Shown: positions 50,329 through 58,740 of the stretch, in pieces
How the letters are laid out: each line of letters starts with the position of its first letter
Position numbering within the stretch: position 1 is the first letter of the stretch
NCBI RefSeq assembly: GCF_003602275.1
Contig: NZ_QZVT01000002.1
Span: forward strand, 248,001 to 312,000
DNA from: Arthrobacter cheniae
Lineage (GTDB): Bacteria > Actinomycetota > Actinomycetes > Actinomycetales > Micrococcaceae
Reading direction: 5' to 3'
Length of the DNA stretch: 64,000 nt
The notes under the pieces: model-generated
Told to the model about the DNA's origin: nothing
Seen by the model: the letters and a program-made list of their open reading frames with translations, nothing else
Databases searched by the model: none
Position numbers and translations under genes: made by a program

Positions 50329-51267
50329 TTATTGCTGGATCAGGGACGGCGGGTGCCGGGGCAGGGGACGGCGCACTCCGGCCGCGGCGCGTCCGAGGAC
50401 CTCGCGGAAGGCCAGCACGGCCGGCCGGCGTGCACCTGCGCGGCGTGCGGACGTGAAGATCGAGCGGCGCGGGCTGTCGTCGAGCTCGAGGAGCTGGACG
50501 GGCACGCTCCGTCCCGTCCACACGAGGTCCGGCATGAGGGCGACGGCGTTACCCGACTCGATCAGGCGGATCTGCGCCTGCAGGTCGGCGGTCTCGTAGC
50601 GGACGTCCGGCTCGAAGCCCGCTCGCCGGCACGCCTGCTCCGCCCAGTGACGGGACGCCGCTCCCCTGGGCTCCATGACCCACGCCGCCTCCGCCGCCTC
50701 CGCGATCGTGGAAATACCCTCATGCCCCATTCCCGCCCCGGGGACGGCGAATCGAATGGAATCCTCCGTCAGCGGCAGGTGGTCCAGCTCGGGGTGGCGG
50801 GGGGCGGCGTGGCCCGGGTACTGCTCGGCGATCACGAGGTCGAAGTCACGGGCGAACGTCTCGTACAACGCTTTCTCCGGCTCGCGCTGCACCATCTCGA
50901 TGCGGACGTCCGGGTAGTCACGCGTCATGGCGGTAAGGGCGTCCGGCATGAGCGCCAGCGCCGCGGACTGGAAGACCGCGACCCGCACGGTCCCAGACAC
51001 CGTGGTCAGCGACGCCGCCAGATCGGCCTCGGCCCGCTCGAGAGTCTCCAGCAGTTCCGCGGTGTGGGCTACGAGCACCTCGGCCTGCGGCGTGAGCACG
51101 ACCCGCCGACCGGTCTTCCGCAGGAGCTCGACGCCGACCTCCTTCTCCAGGAGAGCCAGCTGCTGCGACACGGAGGACGGGCTGTAGCTCAAGGCCGCTG
51201 CCACCTCCGCAAGCGTCCCCCGGAGCTTGAGCTCGCGGAGCAGGCGCAGCCGACGCAGGTCGAGCAT
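50329..51267 (-). CDS. LysR family transcriptional regulator
   Basis: The 312-residue protein has an N-terminal winged helix (LRRLRLLRELKLRGTLAEVAAALSYSPSSVSQQLALLEKEVG) and a periplasmic-binding-like effector domain from about 90. The C-terminal 30 residues are Arg/Pro-rich. It is divergent from putA across 151 bases, the classical LysR layout, so it probably controls putA in response to proline or a related ligand. That link is inferred from position. Confidence 0.88.
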   Translation of the reverse strand: MLDLRRLRLLRELKLRGTLAEVAAALSYSPSSVSQQLALLEKEVGVELLRKTGRRVVLTPQAEVLVAHTAELLETLERAEADLAASLTTVSGTVRVAVFQSAALALMPDALTAMTRDYPDVRIEMVQREPEKALYETFARDFDLVIAEQYPGHAAPRHPELDHLPLTEDSIRFAVPGAGMGHEGISTIAEAAEAAWVMEPRGAASRHWAEQACRRAGFEPDVRYETADLQAQIRLIESGNAVALMPDLVWTGRSVPVQLLELDDSPRRSIFTSARRAGARRPAVLAFREVLGRAAAGVRRPLPRHPPSLIQQ

Positions 51268-51418
51268 GGGACCTCCAGGGAGTCGTTACTACAGTCCTAC
51301 CGATGGATAACCTTCGGGAATCGTCGCTTTTGCTAATCCTAGAGCCTGCCGATACTGGGAAGTGAAGTTGCTGCTTCATCCTGTGCCGGCGTGAGCCGTC
51401 CGACCGAGAGCCGTTGCC

Positions 51419-54400
51419 ATGACAACCCAGATCCCGCCCCGTGAGGGCCTTTCCGCCACCGCGACACCCCTGGACACGTCCGCCGTGCCGGGCCAGGGGT
51501 CCGATCACGCGTCGGCGCACTCTTCCGCCCGAGACACCACCCATTTCTCCACCGGAGGCGCCACCCACTTCTCCGCCGGGTCGGGCGGCAGCACGGACAT
51601 ACCCGCAACGCTGCCGGAGGCGTCGATCGCGCTCGTGCGCCGGTGGCTCACCGAAGCGTCGAACGTCCCGGTCGACACTTCGGCACAGCAGCTCGCCGGC
51701 GTCCTGAAGGATCCGAACGGGCTCGCGTTCACGGTGGGCTTCGTCGACGGCGTCATCCGTCCGGAGGACCTCGCCGTCGCAGCACGCAATCTCGGAGCCA
51801 TCGCACCGATGGTGCCCGGATTCCTGCCTTGGTACATGCGCTCCGCGGTGAAGATCGGGGCCGCCGTCGCGCCCGTCCTTCCGCAGGTCGTCATCCCCAT
51901 CGCGCGGCGCGTGCTCCGGGGCATGGTGGGCCACCTCATCATCGATGCTTCCGACGCCAAGCTCGGCCGGTCGATCAGCAGGATCAGGCGCGAGGGAATA
52001 GGCCTCAACGTCAATCTTCTCGGCGAAGCCGTGCTGGGAGACCGTGAGGCCGAACGCCGGCTGGAGGGCACCGTCCGCCTCCTCGAGCGCCCGGACGTCG
52101 ATTATGTCTCCATCAAGGTGTCCTCCACCGTCGCCCCCCATCCCGCCTGGGCCTTCGAGGAGGCCGTGGAGCACGTCGCCGAGAAGCTCACTCCGCTCTA
52201 TGCGCTCGCGGCCCGATCGGAGAAGCCCAAGTTCATCAACCTCGACATGGAGGAGTACAAGGACCTCGATCTGACGATCGCGGTCTTCACGGCGATCCTC
52301 GGCCGTCCCGAATTCGAGACCCTCGAGGCGGGCATCGTGCTGCAGGCGTACCTGCCGGACTCGCTCGCCGCGATGATCCGGCTGCAGGAGTGGGCGGCCG
52401 CCCGACGCGCCCGTGGCGGAGCCGGGATCAAGGTCCGGGTCGTCAAGGGTGCCAACCTCCCGATGGAGCACGTCGAGGCGTCCCTCCACGACTGGCCGCT
52501 GGCCACCTGGGGATCGAAGCAGCAGTCGGACACCCACTACAAGCGCGTGCTGAACTATGCGCTGCAGCCGGACCGCATCGACAACGTCCGCATCGGCGTC
52601 GCGGGCCACAATCTCTTCGATCTCGCCTTCGCGTGGCTCCTCGCCGGCGAGCGCGGCGTCCGCCACGGTATCGAGTTCGAGATGCTCCTCGGCATGGCCC
52701 AGGGTCAGGCCGAAGCCGTCAAACGCGATGTCGGCTCGCTGCTCCTCTATACGCCCGTCGTCCACCCGAGCGAATTCGACGTCGCCATCGCCTACCTGAT
52801 CCGGCGCCTCGAGGAGGGTGCGAGCCAGGACAACTTCATGTCCGCGGTGTTCGAGCTGTCCGAGAACGAGGCGCTCTTCGAGCGGGAGAAGAACCGTTTC
52901 CTCGCCTCGCTGCAGGAGCTCGACACCATCATCCCGGCGCCCAACCGCCGGCAGGACCGGACCGTCCCCTCGGCGGCCCACCCCGGCAGCGGTTTCGCGA
53001 ACACGCCTGACACGGACCCTTCTCTGCCCGCCAACCGGGCGTGGGGCCGGGCGATCCTCGATCGCGTCCCCACGTCCCGCCTGGGGAACGACGTCGTCGC
53101 CGCCACGACCCTCACGCGTGCCGAGGAGCTCGAGGACACCATTGCCGGCGCGGTTTCCGCGTCGGGCTCCTGGGGTTCGCTGAGCGGTGCCGAGCGCGCA
53201 GCGGTCCTGCACAAGGCGGGGGACTCGCTCGAGGCACACCGCGCGGACCTCATGGAGGTCATGGCCGCGGAGACCGGCAAGACGCTGGACCAGGCCGACC
53301 CGGAGATCTCCGAGGCCGTCGACTTCGCCCACTACTACGCGGAGCGCGCACGCGAGCTCGACGACGTCGACGGTGCCTCCTTCTCCCCCGTGCGCCTCAC
53401 GGTCGTGACGCCGCCGTGGAACTTCCCGGTCGCGATCCCGGCCGGGTCTACGCTCGCCGCCCTGGCGGCGGGCTCAGCGGTCATCATCAAGCCGGCCTCC
53501 CAGGCACGCCGATCGGGTTCCGTCATGGTCGAGGCCCTGTGGGCGGCAGGCGTACCGCGTGAGGTCCTGCGGCTCGTGCAGGTCGAGGAGGGCGACCTCG
53601 GCCGGCAGCTCATCGCCGACCCGCGGGTCGACCGCGTAATCCTGACCGGCGGCTACGAGACCGCCGAACTGTTCCGCTCCTTCCGGACGGACCTGCCGCT
53701 GCTGGCGGAGACCTCCGGCAAGAACGCCATCATCGTCACGCCGAGCGCGGACCTCGACCTTGCGGCGAAGGACGTGGCGCAGTCGGCCTTCGGCCATGCG
53801 GGCCAGAAGTGCTCGGCGGCCTCCCTCGTGATCCTCGTGGGCAGCGCGGGCACGTCACGGCGCTTCCGCAACCAGTTGCTCGACGCCGTCACCTCGCTGA
53901 CGGTCGGCTACCCGGAGGATCCGACGGCGCAGATGGGTCCCGTCATCGAGCCGGCAGCGGGGAAGCTCCTCGACGGCCTGACGACGCTGGGCGACGGGGA
54001 GTCCTGGCTCGTCGAACCTCGCAAGCTCGATGACTCGGGCCGCCTGTGGAGTCCGGGGGTGCGCGACGGCGTGCGGCGCGGTTCGACGTACCACCTGGCG
54101 GAGTACTTCGGCCCGATCCTCGGCATCATGACCGCCGCGACCCTCGATGACGCCATCGCGCTGCAGAACGACATCGACTACGGACTGACCTCCGGCCTGC
54201 ATTCGCTGGACAGCCGTGAGATCGCGACCTGGGTCGACGGCGTGCAGGCAGGAAACCTGTACATCAACCGCGGTATCACCGGGGCGATCGTGCAGCGGCA
54301 GCCCTTCGGCGGCTGGAAGAAGTCGGCCGTCGGTGCCGGCACCAAGGCCGGCGGCCCGAACTACCTGGTGGGGCTCGGCTCCTGGTCGTCGAAGGAGTCC

Positions 54401-55003
54401 CTCACCCGGGGAGCTCCCCTGCCCGTCGTCGCACCCCTGCTCACGGCGGCCCATTCGGCAGGCCTGCCCCAGACCGAGGTCGCTCGTCTGGAGCGCGCCG
54501 CCGCATCGGATGCCGCGGCCTGGACCAGCGAGTTCGGCCGCGTGCAGGACGTCTCGGCCTTGGCCGCGGAGCGCAATATCTTCCGCTACCTCGCGCATCC
54601 CGTGACGGTGCGCCTCTCGCAGGGCGCGCTCCTCGCCGACCTCGTCCGGGTCCTCCTCGCCGCTGGGGCGGCCGGTGCGCCGGTCTCCGTCTCCTCTGCC
54701 GTGGAGCTCCCCGACGAGCTCCGCTCCGTCGTCGATGACCAGGCCGACAGCGTTGCCGTGGAGGACGATGACGCCTGGCTGGCCCGTGTGGGACAGCTTC
54801 CCGTGCGCCGTGTGCGACTCATCGGCGGAAGCGCGTCAGCCCTCGCCGTTGCCACGGGAGGACGCCCGGATCTCGCTGTCTATGCGCAGCCGGTCACCGA
54901 ATCGGGACGGGTCGAAATCCTGCCTTTCCTGCAGGAACAGGCGATCAGCATCACGGCGCACCGCTTCGGCACGCCGAACGCACTGACCGAGGGCATTCTC
55001 TAG
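51419..55003 (+). CDS. putA: Bifunctional proline dehydrogenase / P5C dehydrogenase PutA
   Basis: PutA oxidises proline to glutamate. The 1194-residue protein has a low-complexity N-terminus with a near-duplicate (THFSTGGATHFSAG). The FAD proline dehydrogenase barrel (about 100-490) carries YVSIKVSSTV, LDMEEYKDL and GAGIKVRVVKGANLP. The aldehyde dehydrogenase (about 560-1010) has PPWNFPVAIPAGS, Glu764 (LAETSGKNAI) and Cys798 (HAGQKCSAAS). A C-terminal extension of about 170 residues follows. No DNA-binding domain is seen, so regulation likely falls to the divergent LysR protein. Confidence 0.95.
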   Translation: MTTQIPPREGLSATATPLDTSAVPGQGSDHASAHSSARDTTHFSTGGATHFSAGSGGSTDIPATLPEASIALVRRWLTEASNVPVDTSAQQLAGVLKDPNGLAFTVGFVDGVIRPEDLAVAARNLGAIAPMVPGFLPWYMRSAVKIGAAVAPVLPQVVIPIARRVLRGMVGHLIIDASDAKLGRSISRIRREGIGLNVNLLGEAVLGDREAERRLEGTVRLLERPDVDYVSIKVSSTVAPHPAWAFEEAVEHVAEKLTPLYALAARSEKPKFINLDMEEYKDLDLTIAVFTAILGRPEFETLEAGIVLQAYLPDSLAAMIRLQEWAAARRARGGAGIKVRVVKGANLPMEHVEASLHDWPLATWGSKQQSDTHYKRVLNYALQPDRIDNVRIGVAGHNLFDLAFAWLLAGERGVRHGIEFEMLLGMAQGQAEAVKRDVGSLLLYTPVVHPSEFDVAIAYLIRRLEEGASQDNFMSAVFELSENEALFEREKNRFLASLQELDTIIPAPNRRQDRTVPSAAHPGSGFANTPDTDPSLPANRAWGRAILDRVPTSRLGNDVVAATTLTRAEELEDTIAGAVSASGSWGSLSGAERAAVLHKAGDSLEAHRADLMEVMAAETGKTLDQADPEISEAVDFAHYYAERARELDDVDGASFSPVRLTVVTPPWNFPVAIPAGSTLAALAAGSAVIIKPASQARRSGSVMVEALWAAGVPREVLRLVQVEEGDLGRQLIADPRVDRVILTGGYETAELFRSFRTDLPLLAETSGKNAIIVTPSADLDLAAKDVAQSAFGHAGQKCSAASLVILVGSAGTSRRFRNQLLDAVTSLTVGYPEDPTAQMGPVIEPAAGKLLDGLTTLGDGESWLVEPRKLDDSGRLWSPGVRDGVRRGSTYHLAEYFGPILGIMTAATLDDAIALQNDIDYGLTSGLHSLDSREIATWVDGVQAGNLYINRGITGAIVQRQPFGGWKKSAVGAGTKAGGPNYLVGLGSWSSKESLTRGAPLPVVAPLLTAAHSAGLPQTEVARLERAAASDAAAWTSEFGRVQDVSALAAERNIFRYLAHPVTVRLSQGALLADLVRVLLAAGAAGAPVSVSSAVELPDELRSVVDDQADSVAVEDDDAWLARVGQLPVRRVRLIGGSASALAVATGGRPDLAVYAQPVTESGRVEILPFLQEQAISITAHRFGTPNALTEGIL

Positions 55004-55109
55004 TCCGGCCCCGCGTCCGGTCCGTCGGCTCGTCACGGCGCCCTCTGGCAGAATCGATCCCGACAGTATCGATGCCCTCCTGGGCGGCCGGAAGGATCGA
55101 CGCCCCGAT

Positions 55110-56204
55110 ATGAGGAACACCGGGAGGACCCCGAAGACCCGGGAGCCATGGCTGACGGCGTGGCTCCCGGGTCTTCTCGTGATGGCGGCCGGCGTCACCG
55201 CGTCCTTGGCGCTGGCTTCGCTCCAGACTCTCCTCGGGGCCCTCGTCGTCGCGCTCCTCCTCGGAATCCTGCTCGGCAACTCCAGCCTGTATTCCGAGGG
55301 GCTCCGAACGGGTGTCGGCGGCGGGACCAAGCGCCTGCTGCGCGCCGGTGTGGTCCTTCTCGGACTCCAGCTCGCCCTGCCGGACATCTTCGCCCTGGGG
55401 CCGCAGGTCGTCCTCCTGATCGTCGCGTGCGTCGCCGTGAGCTTCTACAGCACGCTATGGCTTGGACAACGCTTCGGCCTGACCCGGACAGGGTCCCTCC
55501 TGATGGCCGCGGGCTTCTCGATCTGCGGCGCGTCGGCCGTCGCGGGGGTGCAGGGCATCGTCGACGCCGACGACGACGAGGTGGCCTCCGCGGTCGCGAT
55601 GGTCACGCTCTACGGCTCGCTCATGATCGTCGCCCTGCCCCTGCTGAACGCGGTGATCGGACTCGACGGGAGCCGCTTCGGCATCTGGTCCGGCCTCGCC
55701 GTCCACGAAGTGGCGCAGGTGGTCGCGGTGGCCAGCACCGCCGGCACCGTGGCACTCGCGTCCGCGACGGTGGTCAAGCTCGGCCGCGTCCTCATGCTGG
55801 CGCCCGTGGCAGCTGTGGCAAGCATCGGCGAACGACGGCGGGCTACTGCTGCTGCTGCTGCGCCGAGTTTCCCGGAGGGAACGCCGAACAGCTCCGGGAT
55901 GTCCGGCAGAGGAGCTCGCGCCGATCTCCGTGCCGCACGTCGGACCACGCCCCTGATTCCGCTTTTCGTCGTCGGGTTCCTCGCGATGGTGGTCCTGCGG
56001 TCCCTCGACGTCCTGCCGCAGCCTCTCCTCGACACCGGCCGGACCCTGACGACCATCCTGCTGGCCGCAGGGATGTTCGGGCTCGGCGCAGGGATCGACA
56101 TCCGGCAGCTCCTCAGGACGGGCGGGCGCTTCGCGGCCGTCGGTGCTGCCTCCACGCTGCTGCTCGCGGGGGTCTCACTTCTCGGCGTCGTCGTCCTGGC
56201 TTAG
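55110..56204 (+). CDS. YeiH/UPF0324 family putative sulfate exporter
   Basis: The 364-residue membrane protein has about ten hydrophobic segments. LLGILLGN, KRLLRAGVVLLGLQL and the UPF0324 signature GFSICGASAVAGVQGIV are present. An Ala-rich, then polar cytoplasmic loop lies near 245-285. The start at 55110 is supported because WLPGLL matches the conserved N-terminal segment of YeiH proteins. A strong inverted repeat occupies codons 8-23. The stop codon overlaps that of an opposing transposase remnant, so the last residues may not be original. Confidence 0.85.
   Translation: MRNTGRTPKTREPWLTAWLPGLLVMAAGVTASLALASLQTLLGALVVALLLGILLGNSSLYSEGLRTGVGGGTKRLLRAGVVLLGLQLALPDIFALGPQVVLLIVACVAVSFYSTLWLGQRFGLTRTGSLLMAAGFSICGASAVAGVQGIVDADDDEVASAVAMVTLYGSLMIVALPLLNAVIGLDGSRFGIWSGLAVHEVAQVVAVASTAGTVALASATVVKLGRVLMLAPVAAVASIGERRRATAAAAAPSFPEGTPNSSGMSGRGARADLRAARRTTPLIPLFVVGFLAMVVLRSLDVLPQPLLDTGRTLTTILLAAGMFGLGAGIDIRQLLRTGGRFAAVGAASTLLLAGVSLLGVVVLA
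55133..55176 (+). repeat. 16-bp perfect inverted repeat in the yeiH start region
   Basis: GAAGACCCGGGAGCCA (55133-55148) is exactly complementary to TGGCTCCCGGGTCTTC (55161-55176), with a 12-base loop. It lies 130 bases after the putA stop and inside codons 8-23 of the yeiH-like gene. It could terminate putA transcription or attenuate the downstream gene. Confidence 0.75.
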
Positions 56205-56814
56205 AGTGTGTCTCCTGATGCCCGGAGCCAGAGTGTGACGGCGCTGAAGACAACCCGCCGTAGATGAAGCGAGCTTGTCGTAGCGGGACGAACTCCCGGC
56301 ATTGCTGGCTGATTGTGAAGGGGCGTCTGTTGCATTCCTTGGAGTCCTCGACGTCGTAGCTGACGGGTCGGTCCTCGGGTCGCGGCGTCCGGGGTGTCCT
56401 TGCTGGTCGAAGGGCTCCGGGATGACCGCGACGATTCCACGGGAGGGAGCGCAGGCGCTGACCGATGACCCGCACCGAGTAGGCCTCGTCGCCGCGGACC
56501 CGGTCCGCGTGCAAGGGCGCGCGTCCCGGGCCCGGCCGGGCGACTCGAGAGTGATTCATCAGGATCGGGAACATCGGCGCGTCTCCGGCGTGGTCTGGTC
56601 CGATGAGGACCACCAGGGGAATCCCGCCCATCAGGGACGTCGTGAATCTTCGTGCTCGGCCCGCCTCCAAGACCGGCCCATGCCATGATCCGCGGTCCCA
56701 TCATCGGGCCTGCGTCAAAAAACATCACGCGCTCTCGGATATCCTCCCGTACGCCATCATCACCATCAGGAGACGCGTCCTCGTGTTTCACCTTTTCAAT
56801 CCCCGCCGTCGCCA
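56201..56814 (-). pseudogene. IS5-family transposase remnant (left copy)
   Basis: Read on the minus strand, frames must be switched to follow an IS5-family DDE transposase. DHGMGRS, GGGPSTKIHDVPDGR, PLVVLIGPDHAGDAPMFPILM, ADRVRGDEAYSVRVI, RPVSYDVEDSKE and finally AVTLWLRASGDTL ending at a TAA (56203-56201) all match the family order. The N-terminal part is missing and several frameshifts break the rest, so it is inactive. The terminal sequence AGAGTGTGTCTCC abuts the yeiH stop and probably marks the IS end. Confidence 0.82.
56364..56814. repeat. Left arm of a 450-bp inverted repeat
   Basis: This segment is the reverse complement of 58208-58660 with only a handful of differences: two single-base length changes and a few substitutions, such as CAGCGCCTG versus CAGCACCTG. 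Identity ends abruptly at both edges. The two arms enclose a 1.4-kb segment with one secreted-protein gene. Confidence 0.93.
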
Positions 56815-57361
56815 ACTGCGCCGGTCGGTGCATCTGGCGGTACTGACCAGAGGTTCTTCTATAAAATACCCCATTTTTGCAGTTAACTACCCGAATTCGG
56901 GTGTCGACTACTTGAAGAATCGACGCCATTTCACCATAATTACTTGCTCGACCCGTTATTCGTGGCTTGATGCCGAATAAGACCTAGGCGCATCGGCGGA
57001 TCTCCAAGGTGCCATTCCTGACGGCAGGCGGGCGGTGTTCAGGTGCGGCGAAAACTGATGGACCGACACATTGAATAAAGTATCACAGCCCTTTTCTGAT
57101 CGCTAGCGGTCATCTACAATGAAAGTGCACCCTGAAAAGGTGTAGGGGCGGCCCTGCTGGGGAAGCACGGTCCGAATGTGAAGATCGCAACTAGAGGCAA
57201 CGGAAACGAACGCAGGCAGGCAAGGCTGTCCGAATTATTCCTGGTTCGCGCATCTGCTCTGGCATGAACGAGCGGCCTCGCCGGACATCCGCCCGCGGCG
57301 TGCTGACCGCGGCACGCACCAATTCCTATTGTTGGCCCGGCATGTGTGGAAGAAAGCCATC
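56815..57361. other. AT-richer non-coding stretch, 547 bases
   Basis: No credible gene is seen on either strand. The composition drops sharply from the surrounding high GC, with runs such as TATAAAATACCCCATTTTTGC. Short AT-rich stretches near 56856-56885 and 57070-57085 could serve as promoters for the secreted-protein gene. It appears to be foreign DNA inside the inverted-repeat island. Confidence 0.6.
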
Positions 57362-57790
57362 ATGAAAAAATCTCTTAGTTGGCGCCTGTTCATCCTCGTT
57401 GCAGGAACACTGTTCGGTTTGCTGGCAGGCATGAGCCTGTCGGCACCAGCCATTGCGTCCCCCGTCCAAGTAGCAATGGATGGGAACTACCACGGCGACG
57501 ATGAAGATCTAACCCTCAAGGTGAACCGCGACGGCAAACTGAAGGTCGTCGGCGACGATTACGATTCCAATTGGGTTTACGTGCAAGTCGTCCAAATAAA
57601 TCACAATGGCAAACAAAGGATAATCGACGAGCGCTACGTGTGGACGCAGCGCGGTGACTTCAACTACCTAATCCAGAAGGGCAAGTGCGACAACTCTTAC
57701 CAGGCGTATAGCCACAGCGAGAAGGATGGCTGGGATAAGAGCGATAAGATGAGGATCAGATGTGACAAAGGCGGTCATCATAGTTACTAA
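57362..57790 (+). CDS. Small secreted protein of unknown function
   Basis: I do not recognise a family. The 142-residue precursor has a clear signal peptide (MKKSLSWRLFILVAGTLFGL...) ending near ALSAPAIAS. The mature part of about 108 residues is polar, rich in Asp, Lys and aromatic residues, with likely beta strands (DLTLKVNRDGKLKVVGDDYD, WVYVQVVQIN). It has two Cys (KGKCDNSYQ and RIRCDKGGHHSY) that could form a disulfide, and a His-rich end. The ATG at 57362 follows GGAAG. Codon use is less GC-biased than in neighbouring genes, which points to transfer. Confidence 0.75.
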   Translation: MKKSLSWRLFILVAGTLFGLLAGMSLSAPAIASPVQVAMDGNYHGDDEDLTLKVNRDGKLKVVGDDYDSNWVYVQVVQINHNGKQRIIDERYVWTQRGDFNYLIQKGKCDNSYQAYSHSEKDGWDKSDKMRIRCDKGGHHSY

Positions 57791-58207
57791 TAACGCAGGT
57801 CCACTTAGTGCATGATACGAGAATTTTCTCTGAGTGTCTTGATGGGCATTCTCGACCCGGTGGGGGTTGGGCCTTCGCAGGACCAACCCTTGCGGGTTAG
57901 GTCATCGGGGCATGTGAGCTTCAAAGAGATTCGGCGCCGTGGATGGATATACGGCTGCGCACCGGCCAACTAGCTTGAGTCCGATTTCGCGGCCGGGAGA
58001 GATCGATGCATCTCGCGAATAGGGGCGTTATCGATAGCGCTGCGGCAGCCTCACCCAACGGGGAATTGGGCGTTCGAGTTCTCAAGCTCCTGTAATCCTC
58101 GATCGACTCGACTTTATTGCGACTGACTCATTGCGACTGACTTATCGCGGGTGTCGCTTCACGGGGCAGCCCCTTCAGGACGGGCGGACAGCCCTCCCTG
58201 GAGCTTC
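57791..58207. other. Non-coding stretch with a hairpin, 417 bases
   Basis: No gene is supported. A hairpin at 57864-57889 pairs GGGTTGG with CCAACCC and CCT with AGG around a TCGC loop, separated by one mismatch. It could terminate the secreted-protein transcript 75 bases upstream. A smaller palindrome (GAGAT...ATCTC) lies near 58000. The region has the mixed composition of decayed mobile DNA, but I could not assign it to a family. Confidence 0.5.
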
Positions 58208-58660
58208 AGTTAGCGACGGCGGGATTGAAAAGGTGAAACACGAGGACGCGTCTCCTGATGGTGATGATGGCGTACGGGAGGATATCCGAGAGCGCGTGAT
58301 GTTTTTTGACGCAGGCCCGATGATGGGACCGCGGATCATGGCATGGGCCGGTCTTGGAGGCGGGCCGAGCACGAAGATTCACGACGTCCCTGATGGGCGG
58401 GATTTCCCCTGGTGGTCCTCATCGGACCAGACCACGCCGGAGACGCGCCGATGTTCCCGATCCTGATGAATCACTCTCGAGTCGCCCGGCCGGGCCCGGG
58501 ACGCGCGCCCTTGCACGCGGACCGGGTCCGCGGCGACGAGGCCTACTCGGTGCGGGTCATCGGTCAGCACCTGCGCTCCCTCCCGTGGAATCGTCGCGGT
58601 CATCCCGGAGCCCTTCGACCAGCAAGGACACCCCGGACACCGCGACCCGAGGACCGACCC
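58208..58660 (+). pseudogene. IS5-family transposase remnant (right copy), inverted-repeat arm
   Basis: This plus-strand fragment is nearly identical to the left remnant in opposite orientation. It reads DHGMGRS, GGGPSTKIHDVPDGR, then after a frameshift LIGPDHAGDAPMFPILMNHS and ADRVRGDEAYSVRVI. It stops at the position corresponding to DRP, so the last roughly 55 codons and the IS end present in the left copy are missing. The break lies about 80 bases from the ddl stop. Confidence 0.82.
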
Positions 58661-58740
58661 GAAGAACCGATCCGGGTCACGCCAGGGCGCGGGCGGGAGA
58701 TAGGGACGCGAACTCTCATGCCCCCGGTAGGCCGGGCGGC

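Noticed and set aside
57668-57886. A 72-codon open frame on the minus strand in the island
   Set aside because: It overlaps the 3' end of the secreted-protein gene, has no ribosome site, and its hydrophobic part arises from the opposite coding strand.
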